Below are positions 8,099 to 16,517 of a DNA stretch of 64,000 nucleotides, one piece after another. Position 1 is the stretch's first letter, and each line of letters begins with the position of its first letter. The translations under genes and the position numbers were made by a program. A model generated the notes under the pieces. It was not told the origin of the DNA, did no database searches, and saw only the letters and a program-made list of their open reading frames with translations. Source of the DNA: Betaproteobacteria bacterium (lineage in GTDB: Bacteria; Pseudomonadota; Gammaproteobacteria; Burkholderiales; Sulfuricellaceae); the NCBI GenBank assembly GCA_021373185.1, contig JAJFTF010000024.1, positions 62,001 to 126,000 on the forward strand, read 5' to 3'.

Positions 8099-10333
8099 AT
8101 GACTCAAACGACAAAGACAATCGACATCAAACAGTTCCTCGGACGAAAAAACGTTCCGGGTGATTTCTGGGGCGGCATGGCCGCCATGCTGGTCGCCTTG
8201 CCGGCGTCGATCGCTTTCGGCGTCACTGTTTACGCGGCTATCGGCCCATCCCATGCCGCCGCCGGCGCGCTCGCCGGGATCATCGGCGCCACCGTCATCG
8301 GCCTCGTCGCCTCGACGCTCGGCGGCACCGACCGCCTGATCAGCGCGCCGTGCGCACCCGCCGCCGCCGTGCTATCGGCTTTTGCCATCGAACTGGTCGG
8401 CCAGGGCGTTTCGCCGAGCACTATCGTCCTGCTCCTGATCATGCTGGGCGTCATTGCCGGCGCGATACAAATCCTGTTTGGCTTTGTCGGTATCGGACGG
8501 CTCATCAAGTACATCCCCTATCCGGTGGTGAGCGGCTACATGAGCGGCGTCGGCCTGATCATCATCGGCAGCCAGATTCCGAAATTCATCGGCGCGCCGG
8601 ACGGCACGCACTGGCACGAGGGCCTGCTTTCGCCGTGGCTGTGGGACTGGCGTAGCGCCGCCATCGGCGCGGCGACGGTAGTGGTGGCTCTGGTCACCCC
8701 GAGACTGACAAAAAGAGTGCCGGGCACGATACTCGGCATACTGGCTGGGCTGGGCACTTATTTTCTGCTCGCCTCGCAGGATCATGCATTGTGGGAAGTA
8801 ACCGACAACGCCTTGGTCATCGGCCCGCTGGGCGCGGACAAGACCGGCTATTTCAGTGCGGCCTCCGGGCGCTGGCAGGAAATCGGCGAACTGCGCCTCG
8901 CCCAGATTGCCGGCCTGTTCGGCAATGCGCTGACCCTCGCCGTCCTGCTCTCCATCGATACGCTGAAGACTTGCGTGGTGCTCGATCAACTGACGCGCAG
9001 CAACCATGAATCCAACCGCGAACTGATCGCCCAGGGTATCGGCAACGTCGCCTCAGCCGCCGTCGGCGGCATTCCGGGCGCGGGAACCATGGGCGCAACG
9101 CTGGTCAACCTCTCCAGCGGCGCGCAGACCAGAATGTCCGGCGTGATGGAAGGCATGCTGGCCCTCGTCGCCTCCCTGATCCTCGGCTCCTTTCTTGCCT
9201 GGATGCCGGTCGCCGCGCTCGCCGGCACCCTGATCGTCATCGGCGTGCGCATGATCGACCGGGAACCCCTGCGTTTTATCGAATCGCGCGCCACCGTCTT
9301 CGACTTCGCCGTGGTCTTTGCCGTCGTGGTGGTGGCGCTGACCGTCGGGCTCATCGCCGCATCCGGCGTCGGCGTGGCGATGGCCATCGTCCTCTTCGTG
9401 CGCGAGCAGATCGGCGGTTCGGTGGTGCGGCACAAGGTTTACGTCAACCAGAAATCTTCCAGTTGGTACCGCCCCGAATCCGAGATGCATATTCTCGAAC
9501 AGAAGGGCGACCAGGCCGTCATCTTCGAACTGCAAGGCAGTCTGTTCTTCGGCACCACGCACGAGCTCTATGCGGAGATCGAACCCGAACTTTCCACGCG
9601 CAATTTCGTGATTCTCGATTTCAGGCGGGTGCAATCGGTGGATGTCACCGCAGCGCACCTGTTGCGCAACATCCATGACGCCCTGCAGGAACGCGGCGCG
9701 ATGCTGCTCTTGAGCAACGTCAGGGAACAACTGCCGAATGGCCGCAACCTGCGCGAATTCCTCGAGCAAACCGGCGTGCTATGCCAGGAAGACAAGACCG
9801 TGCGCGCCTTCCCGGAACTGGACAGCGCCATCGAGTGGGTCGAAGATCGCCTTCTCGGCGAGTCGGAAGCCGCGCCAGTGGAAGAGCCGCCCATGCAACT
9901 GCAGGAGATGGAACTTTTTCGCCACCGCAAGGATGAAACCTTGCTAGACCTAGAAACCCGCATGGAAAAACGCCACTATCAGGCGGGCGAGACCATCTAT
10001 TCACGCGGCGAAGCAGGCGACGAAGTGTTCTGGATACGCCACGGCGCCGTCCGCATCTTTGCCCCGCTCGGCGCCGGCAGAACCAAACATATCGCCAGCT
10101 TCAGCCGGGGCGACTTCTTCGGCGGCCTGGCTTTCCTCGACGGACGCCCGCGCAGCAACGATGCCATCGCGTCGACCGACACCGAGCTGTATGTTTTGTC
10201 GCGGGAGCAATTCAACCTGCTCGCCGACGGACACAAAAAACTGGCCCTCACCCTGGTGACCGCCATGGCGCGCACACTGTCCATTCGACTGCGCCACGCC
10301 GACTCGGAGCTGGCCATGCTGCAGGAATACTGA
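8099..10333 (+). CDS. SulP anion transporter fused to STAS and cyclic-nucleotide-binding domains
   Basis: A 744-residue inner-membrane protein. Residues about 20-430 form the SulP transport domain, with many hydrophobic helices and the conserved PVVSGYMSGVG. A STAS domain follows at about 460-580 (FELQGSLFFGTTHELY; ILDFRRVQSVDVTAA), then a CRP-like cyclic-nucleotide-binding domain at about 621-740 (YQAGETIYSRGEAGDEVFWI). SulP proteins carry sulfate, bicarbonate or dicarboxylates; the substrate is not evident here. In the phosphate-binding cassette the CRP-type glutamate is Gly (FFGGLAFLDGRPRSND) and RSA is changed to RSND, so cAMP binding may be lost. A small helical protein gene follows 56 bases downstream. 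Confidence 0.92.
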   Translation: MTQTTKTIDIKQFLGRKNVPGDFWGGMAAMLVALPASIAFGVTVYAAIGPSHAAAGALAGIIGATVIGLVASTLGGTDRLISAPCAPAAAVLSAFAIELVGQGVSPSTIVLLLIMLGVIAGAIQILFGFVGIGRLIKYIPYPVVSGYMSGVGLIIIGSQIPKFIGAPDGTHWHEGLLSPWLWDWRSAAIGAATVVVALVTPRLTKRVPGTILGILAGLGTYFLLASQDHALWEVTDNALVIGPLGADKTGYFSAASGRWQEIGELRLAQIAGLFGNALTLAVLLSIDTLKTCVVLDQLTRSNHESNRELIAQGIGNVASAAVGGIPGAGTMGATLVNLSSGAQTRMSGVMEGMLALVASLILGSFLAWMPVAALAGTLIVIGVRMIDREPLRFIESRATVFDFAVVFAVVVVALTVGLIAASGVGVAMAIVLFVREQIGGSVVRHKVYVNQKSSSWYRPESEMHILEQKGDQAVIFELQGSLFFGTTHELYAEIEPELSTRNFVILDFRRVQSVDVTAAHLLRNIHDALQERGAMLLLSNVREQLPNGRNLREFLEQTGVLCQEDKTVRAFPELDSAIEWVEDRLLGESEAAPVEEPPMQLQEMELFRHRKDETLLDLETRMEKRHYQAGETIYSRGEAGDEVFWIRHGAVRIFAPLGAGRTKHIASFSRGDFFGGLAFLDGRPRSNDAIASTDTELYVLSREQFNLLADGHKKLALTLVTAMARTLSIRLRHADSELAMLQEY

Positions 10334-10389
10334 TCTGCGATATCGGAAGGGATATCGCTTTACTCTAAATTCAACAAGGATAGAAGAAC

Positions 10390-10665
10390 GTGAAAAGAAC
10401 CGACCTGGCAAAAAATGTTGGCTTGAAGATCAACAGCAAAATCAAGAAATCCGCGCCAGAACTCACCGGCAAGGAAGCGCCCGCCATCGACCGGCGCGAA
10501 CAGCGCAAGCTCGACCAGGCGCTCGGCCTGATCCCCTTTGCCGTCAAGCTCAACAGCGATCTGGTGAAACAGATTCAGGCGCTGGCGCAAGCACGGCAGA
10601 CCGGGCTGAACGAAATCGTGGCGGAACTATTGAAGAAAGGTCTGGACGCCAAAACTGGAAATTGA
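10390..10665 (+). CDS. Small conserved protein with ribbon-helix-helix-like C-terminus
   Basis: A 91-residue basic protein starting with GTG behind AAGGATAGAAG. The N-terminal half is Lys-rich and probably disordered. The C-terminal half (about 50-88: PFAVKLNSDLVKQIQALAQ, then a second helix ending in LLKKGL) has the strand-helix-helix pattern of ribbon-helix-helix DNA-binding proteins. I do not know a named family. It follows the SulP gene on the same strand and may be cotranscribed; a regulatory link is only inferred. Confidence 0.7.
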   Translation: MKRTDLAKNVGLKINSKIKKSAPELTGKEAPAIDRREQRKLDQALGLIPFAVKLNSDLVKQIQALAQARQTGLNEIVAELLKKGLDAKTGN

Positions 10666-10788
10666 GTTGTTGTGGAGTAGAATTGAGACACGGGCAAGAC
10701 CCTGTTCTGTCCAACCCATGCATTTCAGCATCGCATCGGGCTGCGATAGTGGCATCTGCCGTTTTCATGAATTATAAAGGGCGACAAA

Positions 10789-10953
10789 TTGGCACAACCT
10801 AATTTTCAATATGAAAAGCGTCAAAAAGAGCTGGCAAAGAAGAAAAAGCAGGAAGAGAAAAGACTGCGCAAACAGAATGACGGCAGCGCTCAGTCGGCAG
10901 AGAATCCCGATCAGCCGCCCGCCGAGAACAATCCTGACGCGACTTCGGAATAA
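10789..10953 (+). CDS. Short Lys/Glu-rich conserved protein with TTG start
   Basis: A 54-residue reading frame starting with TTG (AQPNFQYEKRQKELAKKKKQ after the Met) and ending TAA at 10951. AAAGGG lies 8 bases before the TTG. The first 30 residues are a highly charged helix, the rest an acidic, Pro/Asn/Gln-rich tail. Proteins beginning with this FQYEKRQKELAKKKKQ stretch are, as I recall, widespread short hypotheticals in betaproteobacteria. The function is unknown. It is easily missed because it is short and lacks ATG. Confidence 0.7.
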   Translation: MAQPNFQYEKRQKELAKKKKQEEKRLRKQNDGSAQSAENPDQPPAENNPDATSE

Positions 10954-11025
10954 TTTTCAAGAGCGGGATTTTGTCGAGTGGCGCAGACCATTTCGCCCAA
11001 CCAAAAATCCCGGCAAGGAAACAAA

Positions 11026-11583
11026 TCAACGAGAAGCGTTTGCCGAACTCTTTGCAACCGTCAGCTCTACTGGCGTTGTTCCATCCTGATCGGCCATCCA
11101 GATTTCCCCATCCTGAATGGTGCACTGCAACTGCATGTTGCGTTGCGCCATCTTCGCCAAACCATGACTTGAAGCCTCCGACAGATTGATCACTGTCAGG
11201 TTGTTGAGCCGTTCGAGTTTGCTTTTATTCTGGTTCCACCAGATATCGGCGCCGCGACCGCCGTAGCTATACAGGATCACCTGCCGAGCGCGACCGCAGG
11301 CCTTGCGGATCAGCTTTTCTTCGGGAAGACCGACATCGATCCAGGTTTCGATGATGCCGGTCAGGTCTTTCTGCCACAGGTCCGGCTCGTCGTCGGCGCT
11401 CAATCCCTTGCCAAACGACAGCGCCTCATTGGCATTCAGGGCAAAGGCCAGCAACCGCACCATCATGCGTTCTTCGGTTTCCGATGGATGCTGGGCGATG
11501 GTCAGCGTGTGCTCATGGTAGTAGTTGCGATCCATGTCGGCAATTTGCAGCACGGCTTTGAAGATGGTTGCTTTAAGCGCCAT
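11026..11583 (-). CDS. yaeQ: YaeQ family protein
   Basis: A 185-residue protein matching YaeQ along its whole length (MALKATIFKAVLQIADMDR start; RLLAFALNANEALSFGKGL; GRARQVILYSYGG). The fold is related to PD-(D/E)xK nucleases, and E. coli YaeQ was once proposed to compensate for RfaH loss, but the biochemical role is not settled. The start ATG at 11583 is the conserved one. It lies downstream of the ACT-domain gene on the same strand with a 47-base gap. Confidence 0.93.
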   Translation of the reverse strand: MALKATIFKAVLQIADMDRNYYHEHTLTIAQHPSETEERMMVRLLAFALNANEALSFGKGLSADDEPDLWQKDLTGIIETWIDVGLPEEKLIRKACGRARQVILYSYGGRGADIWWNQNKSKLERLNNLTVINLSEASSHGLAKMAQRNMQLQCTIQDGEIWMADQDGTTPVELTVAKSSANASR

Positions 11584-11630
11584 AGGATTACTTCACCGAA
11601 TAGGTTCTGATGCAAACGGCCTGGGCGACC

Positions 11631-12176
11631 TTAGCCGCGAGCAGGCTCGAAGCTCGCGTCCAGGTTCAGGTCGTCGCAATAGTCGAGGAAATTTCCGCGC
11701 AGGCTGGCGATATGGGCCTCGGCAGGAATACCTACCGTCATGGTGACGGAAAACATCGCGGTGCCGGTGTGGGGGGCGGGATAAGTATCGGTTTGCAGTT
11801 CTTCGATATTGATGCCGTTTTTGGCAAAGAAGCCGGCCAGGCCACGGACAATGCCGGGGTGATCCATAGCGACCACTTCCACCTGATAAGGCATCATCGG
11901 TTGCGCCCGCTCGCGTTGCTGGGTACGCTTCTGGATAATGGTGAGCCCTAACTGGCTGCCCAGCGCCTCCAACTGCCCTTCGAATTTTGACAGCGCGTTC
12001 CACGGGCCGGAAATCAGCATGATCAGCGCGAACTGACCGCCCAGCACCGCCATGCGGCTTTCCTCGATATTGCAGCCGATCTCGGCGATCTTGCTCGACA
12101 AGCGGTCGACAAGGCCCACCTTGTCTTCACCCGATGCCGTGATTACCAGATAATTATTTTGCGTTTCTGTGGTCAT
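11631..12176 (-). CDS. GcvR-like tandem ACT-domain regulator
   Basis: A 181-residue protein with two ACT domains (about 8-80, ITASGEDKVGLVDRLSSKIA; about 92-170, VVAMDHPGIVRGLAGFFAKNGINIEEL). This is the layout of the glycine cleavage system repressor GcvR, which binds glycine and acts through GcvA, but the family also covers unassigned ACT proteins. I placed the start at ATG 12176 because the conserved domain begins right after it; an in-frame extension to 12311 is low-complexity and unconserved in look. No strong ribosome binding site precedes it. Confidence 0.82.
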   Translation of the reverse strand: MTTETQNNYLVITASGEDKVGLVDRLSSKIAEIGCNIEESRMAVLGGQFALIMLISGPWNALSKFEGQLEALGSQLGLTIIQKRTQQRERAQPMMPYQVEVVAMDHPGIVRGLAGFFAKNGINIEELQTDTYPAPHTGTAMFSVTMTVGIPAEAHIASLRGNFLDYCDDLNLDASFEPARG

Positions 12177-12320
12177 GGAATGCCGGAATCCAGAGATTGA
12201 TCGGGCTCTAGTGTAATGCCCATGCCCACGTGGCACAAGAGACGGCGATGCGCAAAGAGCCTCTGGAACAGCCCTGCTTTTTTTGCCATCGGCCCGATTC
12301 ATTTGCGGCATAAAAAGTAC

Positions 12321-12350
12321 TTGTTAACAAAAATCAAGGCCTTGTATACC
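12321..12350 (+). promoter_or_regulatory. Possible promoter for the DUF4202 gene
   Basis: TTGTTA and TATACC with an 18-base spacer lie 40-70 bases before the ATG at 12389, in the divergent gap with the ACT-domain gene. Pattern only. Confidence 0.35.
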
Positions 12351-12388
12351 ATAGCGTCTGATTTTTCACTCGAGAGCACACCCCCACC

Positions 12389-12994
12389 ATGACCGCCACA
12401 TCCACCCGCTTCAAGGAAGCCATTGCGCGCTTCGACGCCGCCAACGCCGCAGACCCCAACAAGGAAATTTTCGAGGGCAAGGAATACACCAAGGAACATC
12501 TTTACGCAGAAAGAATGACAACCTGGCTGGAAAAGTTCGAACCCAACGCTTCGGAAGCGCTTCAGCTCGCCGCCCGCGCCCAGCACATCTGCCGCTGGAA
12601 AATTCCGCGCAGCGATTACCCGATGAACCGCAAGGGCTACAACGACTGGCGCACCACGCTGGCGAAGTTCCACGGCGACACCGCCGCCGCGATCATGAAA
12701 GAAGTCGGTTACGACGAGGCGATGTGCGAGAAGGTCAAGGAACTGCTGCTGAAAGACCGAATCAAGCTGGCAGACCCGGACGGCCAAGCTCTTGAAGACG
12801 TGATCTGCCTGGTGTTCCTGGCCTACTATTTCATCCCCTTCGCCCCGCACTACACCGAGCCGAAGCTGATCGGCATCGTGCAAAAGACCTGGAAAAAAAT
12901 GTCGGAACGCGGCCACCAAGCCGCGCTGGAACTGGCTCCCGCGCTGCCTGCCGACCTGCTGGCCGTGGTGCAGAAAGCCATTTCAGCCGCCTGA
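12389..12994 (+). CDS. DUF4202 family protein
   Basis: A 201-residue soluble, helix-rich protein that fits DUF4202 (RFKEAIARFDAANAADPN near the N-terminus; ARAQHICRWKIPRSDYP; ALEDVICLVFL). Several conserved His, Asp and Glu residues (EHLYAERM, AQHICRW, DPDGQALEDV) recall the arrangement in HD-type hydrolases, but this is an impression and no activity is known to me. It has its own terminator and stands alone, divergent from the ACT-domain gene. Confidence 0.85.
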   Translation: MTATSTRFKEAIARFDAANAADPNKEIFEGKEYTKEHLYAERMTTWLEKFEPNASEALQLAARAQHICRWKIPRSDYPMNRKGYNDWRTTLAKFHGDTAAAIMKEVGYDEAMCEKVKELLLKDRIKLADPDGQALEDVICLVFLAYYFIPFAPHYTEPKLIGIVQKTWKKMSERGHQAALELAPALPADLLAVVQKAISAA

Positions 12995-13014
12995 TTTAAC
13001 CGCCGGTTCAAAAC

Positions 13015-13054
13015 AAAAGGGATCGCTGCCGGAAATGGCAGCGATCCCTTTTTT
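13015..13054 (+). terminator. Intrinsic terminator after the DUF4202 gene
   Basis: A perfect 16-base stem (13015-13030 paired with 13037-13052) with the loop GGAAAT, followed by T residues. It starts about 20 bases after the stop codon. Confidence 0.9.
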
Positions 13055-13080
13055 GTTATTGAGTCGCCCATTAATATTTT

Positions 13081-13161
13081 GTAGGCTGGCGGTGAGCAAA
13101 GCGAACCCCTGCATGTTCGCAGTTACCAAACGCCGGGGTTCGTGCCTCACCGCCAGCCTAC
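13081..13161. repeat. REP-like long inverted repeat
   Basis: Arms GTAGGCTGGCGGTGAG (13081-13096) and CTCACCGCCAGCCTAC (13146-13161) are perfectly complementary. Inside, GCGAACCCC pairs again with GGGGTTCG. It resembles the REP/BIME-like palindromes spread in proteobacterial genomes and lies between the terminator of the DUF4202 gene and the convergent Spy-like gene. Confidence 0.8.
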
Positions 13162-13198
13162 GCAGAGCGGCCCGTTCAATCCGACTCAATAAGCCATT

Positions 13199-13621
13199 TC
13201 AGCGCCGACGATGCTGGGCGAACTGCTCGTCAAACAGTTTCTGCTGCTCGAGCGTCAACACCGCATAAAACTCCTTGACCGCCGCCACCCGCTCGACCAT
13301 CCGGCTTTCGTGCTCCTTCATCATGGCCAGCATCTTTTCCATGCGCTCTGGCGCATGGAGCGAGGCCAGCTCTGACCGGTCCGGTCGTTTACCGGCGCCG
13401 GCAGGTTTCATCGTTTCGTTGAATTTCTTCCAGGCGGTTTCCTGCTCTGCCGTCAGCTTGAGCTTGTCGTGCATCTGGGTCTGGCGTTTTTCCATCTGCT
13501 GGCTGAATTTTTCCGAGCCGCCGCCCATCGGCCCACAGTTGGCCTGCGCCAGCATCGGCACGTTGCCCAAGCCGAGCGTGGCCAGTCCGATCAGCAGAAT
13601 GTTTTTACGAAACTTGGTCAT
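13199..13621 (-). CDS. Spy/CpxP-like periplasmic LTxxQ protein
   Basis: A 140-residue secreted protein. An N-terminal signal peptide (about 1-27, cleavage after AQA) is followed by a helical, Met/Gln/Lys-rich body with two LTxxQ motifs (LTAEQ about 57, LTLEQ about 121), the hallmark of Spy and CpxP. Family members are envelope-stress chaperones or kinase inhibitors. ATG 13621 is preceded by GGAG; the upstream in-frame ATG at 13666 would mask the signal peptide. It is divergent from a two-component pair with 169 bases between the starts, which suggests regulation by that pair, as CpxP is by CpxRA. This is inference from position. Confidence 0.85.
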   Translation of the reverse strand: MTKFRKNILLIGLATLGLGNVPMLAQANCGPMGGGSEKFSQQMEKRQTQMHDKLKLTAEQETAWKKFNETMKPAGAGKRPDRSELASLHAPERMEKMLAMMKEHESRMVERVAAVKEFYAVLTLEQQKLFDEQFAQHRRR

Positions 13622-13790
13622 GGCTGAATCTCCTGAATAGTTAAAGTGCAAGTGCACGATGAGCATTTCACCATCGCCATGTATCCTGAATATGTTCCTT
13701 TTGTATCGTTATATGTCGATACGGCCACTTGATACCTGCGGCTACAATTCAGCGCTGCCAGATGCATGCGGATTCGGCATAATGCCCCTC

Positions 13791-14513
13791 ATGGAAACTC
13801 AACCCAACATCCTGCTAGTCGACGACGACCGGGAAATTCGCTTGCTGCTTGGCGAATATCTCGACGCCAACGGCTTTCGCACGCACAGCGCCGCCGATGG
13901 AAACAGCATGTGGCGGGTGCTGGACAGCGCCCGCATCGACCTGATCGTGCTCGACCTCACCCTGCCGGGAGAAGACGGCCTGACGCTCTGCCGCAACCTG
14001 CGCGCGCGCTCCAGCCTGCCGGTGATCATGCTGACCGCACGCAGCGAGCCGCTCGACCGCATCCTCGGCCTCGAAATGGGCGCCGACGATTACATGCCCA
14101 AGCCGTTCGAACCGCGCGAACTGCTGGCGCGCATCCGCAACGTGCTGCGCCGCACCCAGGCGCTGCCGCCGAACCAGGAACCGCCCAGCGCCCAGCGCCT
14201 GTGCTTCGCGGGGTGGACGCTCGACCTGACGGCGCGCCATCTGCTCAGCCCGCAGAATACCGTGGTAATGCTGTCGGGCGCGGAATTCCGCCTGCTCAAG
14301 ACTTTTCTCGAACGCCCCAACCGGGTGCTGAACCGCGACCAGATACTCAACCTCATCCATGGTCGCGATGCCGATCCCTTCGACCGCTCCATCGACCTGC
14401 AGGTCAGTCGCCTGCGCCAGAAACTGGGCGAAGACGCCAAAGCGCCCACATTGCTGAAAACCGTGCGCAACGAAGGCTACGTGCTGGCAACCTCGGTCAC
14501 TACGGAGAATTGA
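13791..14513 (+). CDS. OmpR-family response regulator
   Basis: A 240-residue regulator with a receiver domain (about 6-120; acidic pocket DDD at 11-13, phospho-acceptor D55 in LIVLDL, K104 in MPKPF) and a winged-helix DNA-binding domain (about 140-235, LSGAEFRLLKTFLE; SRLRQKLG). It is followed by its kinase gene after a single base. ATG 13791 starts the conserved part; ATG 13782 would add three residues and cannot be excluded. The divergent Spy-like gene is a likely target. Confidence 0.93.
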   Translation: METQPNILLVDDDREIRLLLGEYLDANGFRTHSAADGNSMWRVLDSARIDLIVLDLTLPGEDGLTLCRNLRARSSLPVIMLTARSEPLDRILGLEMGADDYMPKPFEPRELLARIRNVLRRTQALPPNQEPPSAQRLCFAGWTLDLTARHLLSPQNTVVMLSGAEFRLLKTFLERPNRVLNRDQILNLIHGRDADPFDRSIDLQVSRLRQKLGEDAKAPTLLKTVRNEGYVLATSVTTEN

Positions 14514-14514
14514 T

Positions 14515-15849
14515 GTGAAGGCATTTTTTGGTTCGATGGTAGGCCGTGTTTTTCTGATTCTGATCGGCGGCATCTTCGCTTCGGCCACCCTCACCTTCAT
14601 CCTTGCCGACAGCGAACGCCAGACGGACATCTCGCAGATCCGCTCCCTGCACATGGCCGAGCGCGTCGAACAACTGGTGCTGATGCTCGACGCCTCGCCG
14701 CGCGAAGCCAAAAGCCGGGTTGCCGCCGCCGCGAACCGCAACGGCTTCAGCGCAACCCTTGCCGCCAGCCCGGTCAGCGGCGGCGAACCGGACATCGAAC
14801 TCACCGCTGCCCTGCTCAAACGAATCGGAGATAACCGCGAAATCGTTGCCCAAAAAGTAGCCTGCAACGCTTTGCCCGAATCCGACCGCCTGCCGCCTGG
14901 CGCAAAAGGTTTTTGCCGCGCCATCTCCCTCTCGCTCGGCGACGGCACTTACCTGCAATTAGTCATGCAGCCGCGCCGTCCGCCATCGGCCACGCCGCCC
15001 AAGTCCCGGCTGCTGCTCTACATCTTCTTCTTTGCCGGCTGCCTTGCCCTGCTCGCCTATGCCGTGGCGCGCATGTCGATCCTGCCGCTGCGGCAACTGG
15101 CGCAAGCCGCCGCCGAACTGGGGCGCAACATCGAACAGCCGCCGCTGACCCTGCGCGGCCCGACCGAGGTGCGCCACGCGGCCTCCGCCTTCAACACCAT
15201 GCAAGCGCAAATCCGCCGCTACATGCAGGAACGCACCCAAATGCTCGCGGCCATCACCCACGACCTGCAAACGCCGCTGACGCGCATCCGTCTGCGCCTG
15301 GAAAAGGTGCAGGACAAGGAACTGCAAACCCGGCTGATCGAAGACCTCGCCGCCATGCAGGTCACTATCCGCGACGGACTCGACCTCGCACGGAGCATGA
15401 ACTCGGCGGAGCCGATGCAGCGCACCGATTTCGACTCCATTCTCGACAGCGTCTGCGCCGATGCAGCGGAAACCGGACAGGATGTCACCCTGAACGGCGA
15501 AACCAAAGTTTCCATCACCGCACGCCCCAACGCGATGCGGCGCTGCCTCACCAACCTGATCGACAATGCGGTGAAATATGGCGGCTACGCAAGAGTGACG
15601 GCCAGCCTGGAAGGACAGAAAGTGATCGTACAGGTGCGGGATGGCGGGCTAGGCATCCCGGAAGACAAGCTGGAAGCGGTATTCGACCCGTTCTTCCGGT
15701 TGGAAACGTCACGCTCGCGCGATACTGGCGGCACCGGCATCGGGCTGACGATTGCCCGGAATATTGCGGAGCAGCATGGGGGGACGCTAACGCTTCGCAA
15801 TCATGCGGAGGGTGGGTTGGTGGCGGAGCTGGAGTTGCCGGTTGTGTGA
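14515..15849 (+). CDS. EnvZ/RstB-type sensor histidine kinase
   Basis: A 444-residue inner-membrane kinase with a GTG start behind CGGAGAAT. It has a first membrane segment (about 12-30), a periplasmic sensor region (about 31-165, with two Cys at 117 and 134 that could pair), a second segment (about 166-187), a HAMP-like linker, the dimerisation/phospho-acceptor helix with H249 (THDLQTPLTRIRL) and an ATPase domain (N box LIDNAVKYGG; G boxes DGGLGIPED and GTGIGLTIARN). It partners with the regulator 1 base upstream. Confidence 0.94.
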   Translation: MKAFFGSMVGRVFLILIGGIFASATLTFILADSERQTDISQIRSLHMAERVEQLVLMLDASPREAKSRVAAAANRNGFSATLAASPVSGGEPDIELTAALLKRIGDNREIVAQKVACNALPESDRLPPGAKGFCRAISLSLGDGTYLQLVMQPRRPPSATPPKSRLLLYIFFFAGCLALLAYAVARMSILPLRQLAQAAAELGRNIEQPPLTLRGPTEVRHAASAFNTMQAQIRRYMQERTQMLAAITHDLQTPLTRIRLRLEKVQDKELQTRLIEDLAAMQVTIRDGLDLARSMNSAEPMQRTDFDSILDSVCADAAETGQDVTLNGETKVSITARPNAMRRCLTNLIDNAVKYGGYARVTASLEGQKVIVQVRDGGLGIPEDKLEAVFDPFFRLETSRSRDTGGTGIGLTIARNIAEQHGGTLTLRNHAEGGLVAELELPVV

Positions 15850-15933
15850 ATCGGTGATGATGTGTTTGGAGCTAGGGGGGCATTCCACGCAAGGACTGCG
15901 CCACCCTGCTTGAGCAACGGGTTAGCCCACGCT

Positions 15934-16413
15934 TCAGGCCTCACCCTCAACTCGATCAGACAAGCTAGATAAAGCATCGGCCAATGCCTCAATTTTTTTA
16001 ATGTGATAATCCCGTGCTTGCGGCTGGTACCGCTCGCTTTCCATCTTGACCGCCTCTATTTTGGCCTGTGTTGCAGCCACAGCGATTTGAGCTACGGAAG
16101 CCCGAAACAATGCTTTCTGGGCCGCCACCTGATTAGCGAGTTCAGCCCGAGATGCCGCCATTTCCTCTCGCTGTAATTTGAGTTCTTCACGCTGGAGAAC
16201 CAGCTCGGTGCGCTGAAGTGCAAGCTGTTCCTGCTGTAAACGAAGGGCCGAATACAAGCCCGCAAATGCAAGACCGCTGAAAAGTGCATTTACCGAACCA
16301 AAGAGATCACCAAACTGTCCGCGAGAAGCCCAGTCAGGCAGTGTGAGCCAGACTGTCACTGCCGCAACAATCCAAATAGCAATGACAGCAAAAATTAGGC
16401 GAGGAAGAGTCAT
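15934..16413 (-). CDS. Membrane-anchored coiled-coil protein of unknown function
   Basis: A 159-residue protein with two hydrophobic segments (about 5-24 and 38-60) and then a long charged helix with heptad-like LQxEQLALQRTEL / LQREELKLQREE repeats (about 62-105), which should form a coiled coil in the cytoplasm. I recognise no named family; similar two-helix plus coiled-coil proteins occur as hypotheticals near mobile or repeat DNA. It is convergent with the kinase gene and lies beside the large repeat element at 16518-17029. Confidence 0.65.
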   Translation of the reverse strand: MTLPRLIFAVIAIWIVAAVTVWLTLPDWASRGQFGDLFGSVNALFSGLAFAGLYSALRLQQEQLALQRTELVLQREELKLQREEMAASRAELANQVAAQKALFRASVAQIAVAATQAKIEAVKMESERYQPQARDYHIKKIEALADALSSLSDRVEGEA

Positions 16414-16517
16414 GTTTAAAATCCAGCGGGATCGTTATGACAATTGGGGCACTATAGGTCTTTGTTCTAGTTGTTACAAGCTGTACTGGGTTTTGTTTGC
16501 GCTGCGCGCAGATGCTT

